A DNA stretch of 64,000 bases from Pseudoxanthomonas sp. Root630 (GCF_001427585.1 NZ_LMGY01000016.1:437413-501412); one strand, 5' to 3'. Shown: positions 1 through 8,124, counted from the first letter of the stretch. Translations and numbers: made by a program. Notes: generated by a model not told the origin, from the letters alone.

Positions 1-2
1 TC

Positions 3-512
3 CCAACCGATGGCGTGCCCAGCCACCCTCCCCTGTGCCAGCAGGCCTCCGGCTGCCCCGTCGCCCGTTCCTTCACCCTGCAGCTCTTCGCCGAACTTTC
101 GAACGGCTACATGGTGGAACCCGCGCATTTCATCGTCGTGATCCGCGACGAAACGCACGGCATCTTCACCCGCTACCTCGCCCTGGTCCGTGGCGTGGAT
201 CGCGCAGAGCCCGTGTCGGGCTTGCCGCTTGGCGCACCCTCACCGTTCACCACGCACGACCCCTGCAAGGTCGCCAACTTCTTCGCGTTCTCGATGGGAT
301 ACGTCAGCGTGCAGAATCCTCTGCAACATCCGGGCCTCGCGCTCCAGATGACGCTCGATTACGAGAACGAGAGCGGCGTCCATACCACCGCGCCTTTCCA
401 CGTCGAGTCCGGCCAGATCGTATTGCCCGGCCATGGCGGAACCCACGGCGAGGGCGATCTGCGTGTCCTCACCTGGTGCCGCGGCCTACCGGGCGGCCAT
501 TACGGTCCCTAG
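3..512 (+). CDS. Hypothetical protein, 5' end outside window
   Basis: The reading frame is open to the left edge, so the true start probably lies outside the window; a GTG at 15 is the first possible start inside it. About 165 residues are visible, ending at a TAG. No family is recognised. The visible part has short hydrophobic strands (FIVVIRDETHGIF, LALQMTLDYENES) and a Gly/His-rich tail, consistent with a small beta-rich domain, with no membrane segment. It is 86 bases upstream of the putative MACPF-like gene on the same strand, so the two may be co-transcribed. Coding status rests on the long open frame and codon pattern. Confidence 0.6.
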   Translation, partial: PTDGVPSHPPLCQQASGCPVARSFTLQLFAELSNGYMVEPAHFIVVIRDETHGIFTRYLALVRGVDRAEPVSGLPLGAPSPFTTHDPCKVANFFAFSMGYVSVQNPLQHPGLALQMTLDYENESGVHTTAPFHVESGQIVLPGHGGTHGEGDLRVLTWCRGLPGGHYGP

Positions 513-598
513 GTTGGCTCACCGCAACGCAGCGGCCGCTGGCCGCCGGCGGCAGCCGTGCTCCCCATCCGGGATAACCCACTGAACAAGGAAGCATC

Positions 599-1972
599 AT
601 GGCCATCAAGCAATTCAGCCGTCCCTATCTGCACGGATATGACCTGGGTGTCGGCGTGGACCGCATGTCGGGAAGCCCCATGGGCCAGGTGGTGCGCAAC
701 ACGGCCTCGCCCGTCGAGAACGCGAGCGGCGGCGTGGTGGACATCCGGATCGAAAGGATCCAATCCACCGAAGAGCTCGAATCCATCCTCGGCATCGATG
801 TGGAAGCCAGCTTCGGACTCGCCTCCTTCGGTGCGGGCGCCAGCGCACGCTTCAACTATGCGAAGAAGACGGCGATACAGGCGAGCTCGCTTTTTCTTTC
901 CGTGTCGGTCAATGTCGAGCTCGGATTCCTGAGCATCGATGACCCCGTGCTCACGGAGCACGCCGACGGCACGCTGGGCAATCCGACGCGATTCCAGGAA
1001 AGGTATGGGGACGCCTTCATCCGCGGGATGGCGCGCGGCGGCCTCTTCGTCGGCGTCCTCCGCGTGGATACCCGCAACGAAACGGAGAGCGAGCAGATCT
1101 CTTCCTCGCTCAACGGCGCCTACAAGCTGTTTTCACTGGATGCCAAGGCCAAGTTCGAAGAGCTGTCCTCAGCCCACCAGACACAATGCTTCATCCAGAT
1201 GTACCACGAAGGCGGGCCCATCGACCTCAAGATCGTGGACCCCACCGATCCGCGCGAGCTGCTGAACAACGCGAACCTCTTCCTCGAGAGTTTCCGCACC
1301 CACCCGGACGCATCGTCCCGGCCCTATTTCGTGACGGTCGCACCCACCACGATCGCGCGTGGCGAGGCCGAGCCACCAAACGCGGCCGACCTCGAGAAAG
1401 CGACCGACGTGCTGATCTACTGCGCCAAGCGACGCAGTGCGATCCTGGATCAACTCAACCTCATGGATTTCATCCGCGACAACCCCGCGCGCTTCAACAT
1501 CCCCGAGGGCGGCTCCATGAGCCAGGTGATCACTGCGGCGCACCACTTCCAGAGCGACCTGGACCTGATCGCGAAATGCGCCTCCCGTGCCATCAACGAC
1601 TCCAGGGACGCGCAGTTCCCGAATACGTTCGCCCAGGCCGAAGGAACCGTCTTTCCCCTCGGTCAGCTGCCCATCCCCATGCCAGTCCAGATCAGCGAAG
1701 AGGGCGATGTCCTGGTCCCCAATTTCAGAGAGTGCCGCACATGGGCCGCTTGCGTGCAGTTGGCCAAGGATTCGGGGCTGAAGCTGGCATACGAGTACCA
1801 GGGGGAAGTCTTCGCGCCCTTCGAGGTGCTGGACTTCCGGCCCGCCGGCGGGTCCCGCGTCGCCAAAGGCTCGACGGTCACGGTGGTATGCCCACCGGAA
1901 AGAAACGTGTTCCGCCTAAGGGATCGACCGGTCCTTGCGCCATGGGTGCTGAGGCAGCAGATCGGCAGGTGA
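599..1972 (+). CDS. Putative MACPF-like protein with C-terminal PASTA domain
   Basis: A 457-residue protein; the start follows a GGAAG sequence. There is no obvious signal peptide. The C-terminal part (about residues 375-435) has the layout of a PASTA domain: VLVPNF at its start, then GLKL, and PAGGSRVAKGSTVTVV at its end. The N-terminal half is beta-rich, and around residues 131-150 it has F-x-E-R-Y-G-D-x-F-I followed by GG, resembling the signature helix/strand region of membrane-attack-complex/perforin (MACPF) proteins (typically YGTHxI..GG). The PASTA call is fairly strong; the MACPF call is inference from a short motif. PASTA domains bind peptidoglycan in bacterial kinases and PBPs; here it could be a targeting module. 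It lies next to an arsenic operon on the same strand but is separated from it by an opposite-strand gene. Confidence 0.5.
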   Translation: MAIKQFSRPYLHGYDLGVGVDRMSGSPMGQVVRNTASPVENASGGVVDIRIERIQSTEELESILGIDVEASFGLASFGAGASARFNYAKKTAIQASSLFLSVSVNVELGFLSIDDPVLTEHADGTLGNPTRFQERYGDAFIRGMARGGLFVGVLRVDTRNETESEQISSSLNGAYKLFSLDAKAKFEELSSAHQTQCFIQMYHEGGPIDLKIVDPTDPRELLNNANLFLESFRTHPDASSRPYFVTVAPTTIARGEAEPPNAADLEKATDVLIYCAKRRSAILDQLNLMDFIRDNPARFNIPEGGSMSQVITAAHHFQSDLDLIAKCASRAINDSRDAQFPNTFAQAEGTVFPLGQLPIPMPVQISEEGDVLVPNFRECRTWAACVQLAKDSGLKLAYEYQGEVFAPFEVLDFRPAGGSRVAKGSTVTVVCPPERNVFRLRDRPVLAPWVLRQQIGR

Positions 1973-2024
1973 GAAACCCGGCGAGTCCGGGAACCTTGCG
2001 AGCCGCCCGGCGGGGTGCTGCACC

Positions 2025-2243
2025 CTACTTCTTCAGGCCTGCGACGACTTCCCGCACGCTCAGGCCCAGCTCCAGTTGCAGGCGCACGTACTCGCGCTCC
2101 TTGCGCGACAGCGCGCGACCCATCTCGATCCGCACGTCCTCGGCCTCCAGGAGGCGCAGGATCCGCGGCATCGCCGAGCCGATGGCGTCCTGCCCGTAAC
2201 CGGCTTCGCGCAGCGCCGCCGTCAGTAGGGTTTCAACATCCAT
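2025..2243 (-). CDS. Small conserved protein of unknown function
   Basis: A 72-residue protein beginning MDVETLLTAALREAGY, preceded on the minus strand by a GGAG ribosome site; a longer frame upstream exists but lacks such a site and would run into the arsR promoter. The product is helical and charged (RKEREYVRLQLELGLSVREVVAGLKK). No family is recognised. It is transcribed away from arsR, whose ATG lies about 150 bases away, so the space between holds two divergent promoters. Its role in arsenic response is possible but unsupported. Confidence 0.6.
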   Translation of the reverse strand: MDVETLLTAALREAGYGQDAIGSAMPRILRLLEAEDVRIEMGRALSRKEREYVRLQLELGLSVREVVAGLKK

Positions 2244-2357
2244 GGTGTCTCCGGCGCTCGTCAGGGGGTCGCATTGTGGACGAACGTCCCCGGCAGGGCG
2301 AACAACGCGTCGCCCGCACCCTCGCACGGCACGGGCACCGCTGCGGATCGGCGGCTG

Positions 2358-2391
2358 TTGACAATATTCCATATTTCCAGAATATTGGAAT
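2358..2391 (+). promoter_or_regulatory. arsR promoter with overlapping ArsR operator
   Basis: TTGACA at 2358-2363 is followed 17 bases later by AATATT at 2381-2386, a good sigma70 pair. An interrupted inverted repeat covers 2366-2391 (ATTCCATATT, spacer TCCAG, AATATTGGAAT) and includes the -10 box. This AT-rich palindrome in GC-rich DNA has the form of ArsR/SmtB operators. The predicted transcription start falls about at the ATG of arsR, so the transcript may be leaderless. Confidence 0.75.
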
Positions 2392-2392
2392 T

Positions 2393-2734
2393 ATGGAAAC
2401 CAAGACCGCCCTGTCCACGCTCAGCGCCCTCAGCCACGAATCCCGCCTGTCGGCCTTCCGCGCCCTCGTCCAGGCCGGTCCCGGCGGCATGGCCGTCGGC
2501 GAACTGCGCGCGCACCTGGACCTGCCGCCCGCCACCCTGAGCGCCCACCTCAACGTGCTGCGTGCCGCCGCGCTCGTCCACGACGAGCGCGAAGGACGGG
2601 TCATCCGCGTACGCGCCAACTACCTGCAGATGAACGCCCTGCTCGCCTACCTCACCGAGAACTGCTGCGCCGGCGTCGCGGAATGCGGCCCTGCCGTGGC
2701 GTGCACCCCCAAGACCACCGGAGCCTGCGCATGA
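2393..2734 (+). CDS. arsR: ArsR-family As(III)/Sb(III)-responsive repressor
   Basis: A 113-residue winged-helix repressor. The ATG at 2393 is chosen because it sits directly after the promoter/operator and begins a normal ArsR domain (METKTALSTLSALSHESRLSAFRAL); the longer upstream frame would run through the promoter. The recognition helix region is LPPATLSAHLNVLRAAALV. The C-terminal region carries Cys91-Cys92-x5-Cys98 (ENCCAGVAEC), the metalloid-binding arrangement described for Acidithiobacillus ferrooxidans ArsR rather than the CVC of plasmid R773. Binding of As(III) should release it from the operator. It overlaps arsI by ATGA and is the first gene of a five-gene operon. Confidence 0.92.
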   Translation: METKTALSTLSALSHESRLSAFRALVQAGPGGMAVGELRAHLDLPPATLSAHLNVLRAAALVHDEREGRVIRVRANYLQMNALLAYLTENCCAGVAECGPAVACTPKTTGACA

Positions 2735-3219
2735 ACCGCTTCCACGTCCATCTCAACGTCACCGATCTCGATACCAGCATCCGCTTCTACTCCGCGCTGT
2801 TCGCCACCCAGCCCGCCGTGGTGAAGCCCGATTACGCCAAATGGATGCTCGACGACCCGCGGGTGAACTTCGCCATCTCCACCACCGGGCGCGCGGCCGG
2901 TATCGATCACCTGGGCTTCCAGGTGGAGAGCGCCGACGGCCTGGCCGCGATCGGCCGGCGACTCGACGCGGCGGGCGGCACCGTCGTGCCCGAGGACGCC
3001 ACGATCTGCTGCTATGCGCAGTCGGACAAGCTGTGGACGGAAGATCCGCAGGGCACCCGCTGGGAGAGCTTCCACACCACGGGCGAAGCGACCACCTACT
3101 ACGCAGGCGAGGCCGCCTGCGCCACCGATGGCGCCGCCTGCAGTCCTGACGTGGCGTCGGTCGCGCCGCGCCCGGCGGCCGTCGCATCGTGCTGCCCGCC
3201 GGCATCGGGCTGCTGCTGA
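2731..3219 (+). CDS. arsI: ArsI/CadI-family dioxygenase (C-As lyase)
   Basis: A 162-residue vicinal-oxygen-chelate protein. ArsI is an Fe(II)-dependent dioxygenase that splits the carbon-arsenic bond of trivalent organoarsenicals such as methylarsenite, giving As(III). The N-terminal betaalphabetabetabeta unit starts MNRFHVHLNVTDLDTSIRFY; His and Glu ligands are expected in FHVHLNV, IDHLGFQV and WESF. The vicinal cysteine pair Cys93-Cys94 (ATICCYAQSDK) matches the pair used by ArsI to bind the substrate. The Cys-rich tail (SCCPPASGCC) may bind metalloid. It overlaps arsR by ATGA. Substrate range cannot be read from sequence; a Cd-binding CadI-like role is the alternative. Confidence 0.85.
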   Translation: MNRFHVHLNVTDLDTSIRFYSALFATQPAVVKPDYAKWMLDDPRVNFAISTTGRAAGIDHLGFQVESADGLAAIGRRLDAAGGTVVPEDATICCYAQSDKLWTEDPQGTRWESFHTTGEATTYYAGEAACATDGAACSPDVASVAPRPAAVASCCPPASGCC

Positions 3220-3222
3220 GCC

Positions 3223-3663
3223 ATGGCGCTGCGCAACGCAACTCGAGACGACCACGCCGCGATCCGTGGCCTGCTGCAGGACAGCCGCTTGCCCGTCGCC
3301 GACCTCGATGCATCGGCCATCGACTTCATCGTCGCGGTCGATGCCGACGCGCTGGCGGGCGTGGTCGGCGTGGAATCGTTCGGCGATGTCGGCCTGCTGC
3401 GTTCGCTCGCGGTGCGCATCGATCAGCGCGGCCTCGGTATCGGCGACCGGTTGGTCGCCGCGATCGAGGCGCGCGCGGCGACGCAGGGACTGCGCCGGCT
3501 CGTGTTGCTGACCGAGACGGCCGCGCCCTTCTTCGCCCGGCGCGGCTATGCCGCCATTGCGCGCGACCAAGCGCCGGCGGCGGTGCACGCGAGCGCCGAA
3601 TTCCGCGCGCTTTGCCCCGCCTCCGCCACCTGCATGATCAAATCCCTGGAATCCGCATCGTGA
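3223..3663 (+). CDS. arsN2: ArsN2-type GNAT N-acetyltransferase
   Basis: A 146-residue single-domain GNAT protein starting three bases after arsI. The acetyl-CoA-binding loop is visible as RIDQRGLGIGDRLV (around residues 66-79), followed by LVLLTETAAPFFARRGYAAI, the usual strand beta5/helix4 pair. Proteins of this type sit in arsenic operons of many proteobacteria and are named ArsN2; related ArsN1 acetylates phosphinothricin-like organoarsenicals such as arsinothricin. The substrate is therefore probably an organoarsenical amino acid, but this is inference from operon position. It overlaps arsC by GTGA. Confidence 0.8.
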   Translation: MALRNATRDDHAAIRGLLQDSRLPVADLDASAIDFIVAVDADALAGVVGVESFGDVGLLRSLAVRIDQRGLGIGDRLVAAIEARAATQGLRRLVLLTETAAPFFARRGYAAIARDQAPAAVHASAEFRALCPASATCMIKSLESAS

Positions 3664-4043
3664 AGCGCGTCCTGTTCGTCTGCGTCGAGAATGCCAACCG
3701 CAGCCAGATGGCCGAGGCCTTCGCCCACCTCCATGGCGGCGATCAGGTCGAGGCACTGAGCGCCGGATCCCGGCCGTCGGGCCAGATCAATCCGAAAGCG
3801 GTCCGCTTCATGGCCGAACTCGGCTACGACCTCACGACCCACGCCTCGACATCGCTGGACGACATCTCCGGCGCGTTCGATGCCGTCATCACCATGGGCT
3901 GCGGCGACAACTGTCCGTGGGTACCGGCCAGGCGGCGCGAGGACTGGGCATTGCCCGATCCGAAGCACATGGACGACGACGCGTATCGCGCGGTGCGCGA
4001 CGAGATCGGCCGGCGCGTCCACGCCCTGCTGGCGACGCTCTGA
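3660..4043 (+). CDS. arsC: Arsenate reductase, low-molecular-weight phosphatase type
   Basis: A 127-residue protein starting with GTG at 3660, which overlaps the arsN2 stop. It reduces As(V) to As(III). The P-loop CX5R is Cys8-VENAN-Arg14, directly after the first strand (VLFVCVENANRSQMAEAF), as in LMW protein tyrosine phosphatases. Two further cysteines, Cys81 and Cys85 in MGCGDNC, provide the relay used by thioredoxin-coupled ArsC enzymes. The Asp of the DPKHMDD segment is the likely general acid. Its As(III) product would be passed to the aquaporin encoded next, with which it overlaps by one base. Confidence 0.92.
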   Translation: MKRVLFVCVENANRSQMAEAFAHLHGGDQVEALSAGSRPSGQINPKAVRFMAELGYDLTTHASTSLDDISGAFDAVITMGCGDNCPWVPARRREDWALPDPKHMDDDAYRAVRDEIGRRVHALLATL

Positions 4044-4726
4044 TGTCGCTGGGCCGGAAGCTGCTGGCCGAGTTCGTCGGCACCGCGCTGCTGCTCGCCT
4101 GCGTGGTGGGCTCCGGGATCATGGGCGTGCGCCTCGCCGCCGGAAACGATGCGATCGCACTGCTCGCGAATGCGGGCGCTACGGCGGGCATTCTCTATGG
4201 GTTGATCGCGGTGTTCGGCCCCGTTTCCGGCGCGCACTTCAACCCGGCCGTGACGCTGGTGATGCGGCTGAAGAACGAACTGCGCACGCATGAAGCACTG
4301 GGCTACATGGGCGTGCAGATCGTGGCCGCCATCGCGGGCGTCCTGCTCGCGCACGCGATGTTCGACCTGCCCCTGCTGCAGCCGGGCACGCGCATCCGGA
4401 CCGGCCATGCCCAATGGGTGAGCGAAGGGGTCGCCACGTTCGGGCTGGTGCTGACGATCCTGCTGGGCGTAAAGCAGCGACCACATGCCGTGCCGGCCCT
4501 GGTCGCCTGCTACATCTTCGCCGCGTACTGGTTCACGGCCAGCACCTCGTTCGCCAATCCCGCGGTGACGCTCGCCCGTGCGCTGACGCAGACGTTCGCG
4601 GGCATTCGGCCGGATGACGTGGCGGGCTTCGTGCTCGCGCAACTGGTGGGGGCCGCCACGGCGATGGCGGTGGCGCACGCCCTCAGCGAGAACCCGCGAC
4701 TGCCCGGGCGGGAGGAAACGGGATAA
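4043..4726 (+). CDS. aqpS: MIP/aquaporin-family arsenite channel (AqpS type)
   Basis: A 227-residue six-helix membrane protein of the major intrinsic protein family. Both NPA half-helix motifs are intact: Asn67-Pro-Ala (GAHFNPAVT) and Asn172-Pro-Ala (FANPAVT). The start overlaps the arsC stop by one base. In Sinorhizobium meliloti an ars-operon aquaporin, AqpS, lets As(III) made by ArsC leave the cell down its gradient, replacing ArsB/Acr3. The same pairing with arsC here supports that role; glycerol or water transport is the less likely alternative. No pump gene is present in the operon. Confidence 0.88.
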   Translation: MSLGRKLLAEFVGTALLLACVVGSGIMGVRLAAGNDAIALLANAGATAGILYGLIAVFGPVSGAHFNPAVTLVMRLKNELRTHEALGYMGVQIVAAIAGVLLAHAMFDLPLLQPGTRIRTGHAQWVSEGVATFGLVLTILLGVKQRPHAVPALVACYIFAAYWFTASTSFANPAVTLARALTQTFAGIRPDDVAGFVLAQLVGAATAMAVAHALSENPRLPGREETG

Positions 4727-4856
4727 AGCTCAATACTGCGCCAGCCTGGTAGATACGTTTACCTCGCATCGTCCGATGTGCGGTTGCCTGGAATCGGCCC
4801 GCGCGGCGTCATGACGAGTAATGTCGGTGACACATTCGATGGATCGGAGGCGAGGA

Positions 4857-5525
4857 ATGTCCGGAGCCAGGCGGTTGGACGGCCAGCAGGCGCGACGGCT
4901 GGAGGTATTGAGCGGCATTGCAGACGATCTGCTCGCTGCCGCCACGTACGTGGATCGGATAAAGGAAGCCGGGGCGACGGGCGACATCGACGCCTGGTGG
5001 ATCGCGGCCCTGGTCTGTTACGGGCGATGCTTCGGCAAAGGCGTCGCGCCGTGGGGGGCCGGCGACGTGGTCGGGAGCCTCCCGGACCTGCTCCAGGTGC
5101 GCCACCGGCACTTCAGGCGGCTGCGCGACACGCTGGTCTCGCACCCGGGTGGCGTTGATCATACGTACGCCACGGAAGCCATGCTGGATCGGGACGACCG
5201 GGTCCGCATCGGCTGCGAGCGCGTCCCGATGTTCTCGCTGGGCCGCCTTGAGGCCATGGATTTTTCGGAACTCCTGGATGCCTTGCAGACCCACGTCGAC
5301 CGGCGAAGGGGGGAGGTGGAGAACGACCTTCGCATGCTGCTCTCCGACATGACGCAGGAGGAGTTCCGCCAACTGCCACCGTCCGAGCAGGGTGATCGGG
5401 AGCACCGCAGCGAGACGCGCGTCGTACGCCATGCGCCAGGTGGGCGAACGAACTGCCGGCATCCGATCACCAGGGCGGCGCCACTTCAGGATCAGCGCGC
5501 CGACCAGTTGCCTAAATGGGGTTGA
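4857..5525 (+). CDS. Hypothetical protein
   Basis: A 222-residue protein starting at an ATG preceded by GGAGG with 6-base spacing; a start 36 bases upstream in the same frame lacks such a site. No family is recognised. The product is soluble and alpha-helical, with a cluster of Trp/Cys (AWWIAALVCYGRCFGKG, about residues 47-63), a basic centre (RHRHFRRLRDTLVSHPGG) and a low-complexity polar tail after about residue 185. The layout resembles uncharacterised proteins with an N-terminal helical core seen in Xanthomonadales, but no function can be claimed. A GC-rich hairpin follows the stop. Confidence 0.6.
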   Translation: MSGARRLDGQQARRLEVLSGIADDLLAAATYVDRIKEAGATGDIDAWWIAALVCYGRCFGKGVAPWGAGDVVGSLPDLLQVRHRHFRRLRDTLVSHPGGVDHTYATEAMLDRDDRVRIGCERVPMFSLGRLEAMDFSELLDALQTHVDRRRGEVENDLRMLLSDMTQEEFRQLPPSEQGDREHRSETRVVRHAPGGRTNCRHPITRAAPLQDQRADQLPKWG

Positions 5526-5534
5526 ACGGAGCAG

Positions 5535-5551
5535 GGGCGGCCGGGCCGCCC
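5535..5551 (+). terminator. GC-rich hairpin, weak terminator candidate
   Basis: A near-perfect 17-base palindrome (GGGCGGCC, G, GGCCGCCC) lies ten bases after the stop of the preceding gene. It lacks a clear T run, so termination is only suggested. Confidence 0.35.
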
Positions 5552-5670
5552 TTCAAGCACCCCGATGCTGCGGCGCGCAGGCGCGCCCCACCCCGTTGCG
5601 CCGGTCCGGGGAGACCGATGCAGGAGGCGCACCGCAGGACGGCTTGAGCCGAAAGTGGTTCACCCCCGTT

Positions 5671-6447
5671 CTACGTACTGGTCCTGTGCCCTTCCGCATA
5701 CCTCGTGGTACCCACCACCGTGTTGCAGATATCCCGGTACAGCCGCGCCTTGTCGCGTGCATAACCGCACCGCACCTGCAGCGTCAGTCGACCGTGGACG
5801 TACAGCACGACTTCTTCATGCGGGATACCGTCGAAGTCCACCCGACATGCCTTCAAGGGGGCCACGCCCGTCGGCTCCGGACCGGCCGACCCTGCCTGGA
5901 CATTCCTGAGGAACGCGCATTTGACGTCGGCGTTGGCCTCGTAGTCCTCGGCAGCGACCGGGCTGACGGTGATGTACACATCCTCGTCCTCCGGGTTCTC
6001 GACCGCGTAGGTGGGACTCTCGCCATCGTTGACCAAGAACCAGTTGACCGGCTTCTTCACGTGCAGGCCGGGATAGGTGCTCACCGATTCGTACGTCACG
6101 GCCGGTGCCGCCGGCACTCGATTGATCAGCGCCAACGACACCAGCACGGCACATAGCAGGAAGAAGACGACGATCGCGCTCAAGCCAATGATGCGAAAGC
6201 GCCGCTCGCGCTGCGCCAGTGTCCGCAGCACGATCTGGTACTGCTGCGCCTTGGTGAGATTGGCGGTGTCGACGGTCTTGAAGTCGCGCAATGCGCCCTC
6301 GACCAGCGCCGGCCGTGCCGCTTCGGGCGCACTGTCGATAAGCGCCTTGATCTTGTGCGCGCGCAGCCGATAGACGTACGCGCCCACCGCCACCACGAAC
6401 GCCAGCAATGTCAGCGGCGTGGTGACGTACTGAATCGCTTGCCACAT
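5671..6447 (-). CDS. Inner-membrane protein of unknown function
   Basis: A 258-residue protein with two predicted membrane segments: residues about 8-26 (VTTPLTLLAFVVAVGAYVY) and about 90-112 (IGLSAIVVFFLLCAVLVSLA). Between them is a charged cytoplasmic loop with a KAQQYQIVLRTLAQRERR helix; the C-terminal 140 residues should lie in the periplasm and contain an even number of Cys (VKCAFL, KACRVD, QVRCGYA, DICNTV) that could pair. The family is not recognised. A lipoprotein gene lies 81 bases upstream on the same strand. Confidence 0.65.
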   Translation of the reverse strand: MWQAIQYVTTPLTLLAFVVAVGAYVYRLRAHKIKALIDSAPEAARPALVEGALRDFKTVDTANLTKAQQYQIVLRTLAQRERRFRIIGLSAIVVFFLLCAVLVSLALINRVPAAPAVTYESVSTYPGLHVKKPVNWFLVNDGESPTYAVENPEDEDVYITVSPVAAEDYEANADVKCAFLRNVQAGSAGPEPTGVAPLKACRVDFDGIPHEEVVLYVHGRLTLQVRCGYARDKARLYRDICNTVVGTTRYAEGHRTST

Positions 6448-6528
6448 GCATTCATCCCCCGTGTTGGACCGCCCCCTGGATACGCATCGACCGCTGTCGT
6501 CCCCACGACAAAGGCCGCACCTGCGGCA

Positions 6529-6825
6529 TCACCACTTCCCGAAGAAGGCCGAGATGTCGAAGTAGACATCCACCTTCTCGCCCGACGGCAATTGGATCGT
6601 GATGAGATCCATCGGAACCTTTCCCATCAGCAGGGCCTGGGATTCCACTTCCGCTCCCGGATAGTGCTTCTGGATCCACTGCCGCTCGGCCTGCACGCTG
6701 CTGACGCGCACGGCGGATTCCGCCGTCAATCCATCCGCATCCGCCGACGTGCCACGCGGGTTCGACGTGGTCTGGCATGCCGCCAGCAGCAGCGTAAGTA
6801 CGGCCATGACGAGAACGCGATGCAT
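6529..6825 (-). CDS. Small predicted lipoprotein
   Basis: A 98-residue protein with a textbook lipoprotein signal: MHR, a hydrophobic stretch, then LLLAAC with the lipidated cysteine at about residue 17, followed by a Ser/Thr/Asp-rich linker. The mature part is short (about 80 residues) and includes ERQWIQKHYPGAEVE and a C-terminal VDVYFDISAFFGKW. The residue after Cys is Gln, so outer-membrane sorting is expected. No function is recognised. Confidence 0.7.
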   Translation of the reverse strand: MHRVLVMAVLTLLLAACQTTSNPRGTSADADGLTAESAVRVSSVQAERQWIQKHYPGAEVESQALLMGKVPMDLITIQLPSGEKVDVYFDISAFFGKW

Positions 6826-6897
6826 ATGATCTCCTGCAGGTTCCAGTGCCTGAGCGAGGCCGACCCCTCGGGCTCGACCTTCGCGAAGAAGTACCCC

Positions 6898-7554
6898 TCA
6901 ACACCCCATCAACGGCTGGAAGGCCAGCGTCGTGACCTCCACCCACTTGCCCTTGCGCAACACCTCCACGCGTACGCGCACCGTGCTGATCGCCACGTAC
7001 GGCGATGCCGCGCCCGGCGCGTCGCCCTTGTCGATGTTGGGGATCCAGCCATCGGCGATCGTCGGGTCGCCCTGCGCGGCCGCATGCGCGCGCACCGCAG
7101 CGTCCAGTTCCGCGCGCGTGTACGTCGGGAAACAGCTTTGCTGTTCCGGCGTCGGTTTCGGCAAGACGAACGTCACCGCATCCACCGCGTCCGCCGGTTC
7201 CCAGTCCGATACGCAATGCTTCCAGTCGATGAGGTCCAGGTGCGGGCCTTCCGCGCCCAGGGCGAGGCTGGTTTCGAACTGCATCCGTACGCGGTATTTC
7301 CCGCCGGCATGCGCAGGCTGCAATTGCAGGGTCGCGCCGTAGACCTCGTCGCCCAGTTCCAGCGGCACCGTCAGCGACGCGGGGACCGGACCCTCGTGCT
7401 TCCACCCCGGGAACGGATAGTCCCGATCCACGGACGGCAACACCCGGATTCCGGACAACGCCTGCGCCTGCACGAGCAGCGGCGTGCACAGCAGCGCGAT
7501 TGCGAACAGCGCGCGCGCCATGCGCGACCGCCGGCCTCCCTGTATCCCGTTCAT
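6898..7554 (-). CDS. Exported hypothetical protein
   Basis: A 218-residue protein with an N-terminal signal peptide (MARALFAIALLCTPLLVQAQA after an 11-residue extension). The start at 7554 has an AGGG just upstream; an internal ATG at 7521 would give a more usual signal peptide but has a poor ribosome site. The mature protein contains SDWEPADAVDAVTFVLPKP and IADGWIPNIDKGDAPG, with paired Cys, and has the look of a TonB-like C-terminal or secreted beta protein; no family is firmly recognised. Confidence 0.6.
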   Translation of the reverse strand: MNGIQGGRRSRMARALFAIALLCTPLLVQAQALSGIRVLPSVDRDYPFPGWKHEGPVPASLTVPLELGDEVYGATLQLQPAHAGGKYRVRMQFETSLALGAEGPHLDLIDWKHCVSDWEPADAVDAVTFVLPKPTPEQQSCFPTYTRAELDAAVRAHAAAQGDPTIADGWIPNIDKGDAPGAASPYVAISTVRVRVEVLRKGKWVEVTTLAFQPLMGC

Positions 7555-7748
7555 CCCTGTACCCCATCGGGACCCCGACGTCCCTGCGCGGATGGTAGCG
7601 CGCGGACTTCCCCGTGACGATGGTCGGGCGGCGGGCCATCGGGGCGCGCACCGGCGTCGATGCGCGGCTGGCGGCGCCAACGGGCGTGGACGACGTCGAG
7701 GAACCGGCGGACCTGATGCCGCCACCCCGCGCAGCGCGCGGACGGGCC

Positions 7749-8102
7749 TCACATGGTGTGGGTGGGCTTCTCGCCGTTGAGGCTGCCGGCCAGCATCGTC
7801 TCGATGCGGTTCTTGATGGCTTCGCCTTCACCGGTCTCGGCGAACTGCACGCCGATGCCGGCCGCGCGGTTGCCCTGCGCGCCCGCGGGCGTCACCCAGA
7901 CCACCTTGCCGGCCACCGGCAGGCGGTCGCTGGATTCGGGCAGCGTGAGCAGCAGGAAGACTTCGTCGCCGAGGAAGTAGCGCTTGGGCGTGGGCACGAA
8001 GATGCCACCGCCCTTCACGAACGGCATGTAGGCGTTGTACAGCGCGGCCTTGTCCTTCACTGCCAGCGACAGGATGCCCTGCCGTCCACCTGCTGCATTC
8101 AT
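7749..8102 (-). CDS. pilZ: PilZ-domain type IV pilus protein
   Basis: A 117-residue single-domain PilZ protein (GILSLAVKDKAALYNAYMPF, GGGIFVPTPKRYFLGDEVFLLL, RAAGIGVQF). It lacks the N-terminal RxxxR of c-di-GMP-binding PilZ domains, as in the canonical PilZ of Xanthomonas and Pseudomonas, which acts with PilB and FimX in pilus biogenesis. It is the last gene of the run pabB-mltG-tmk-holB-pilZ, 22 bases after holB; holB-pilZ adjacency is conserved in Pseudomonas and Xanthomonas and supports the call. Confidence 0.88.
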   Translation of the reverse strand: MNAAGGRQGILSLAVKDKAALYNAYMPFVKGGGIFVPTPKRYFLGDEVFLLLTLPESSDRLPVAGKVVWVTPAGAQGNRAAGIGVQFAETGEGEAIKNRIETMLAGSLNGEKPTHTM

Positions 8103-8124
8103 TCCCCGTCTCCGTGCGTGTCGG

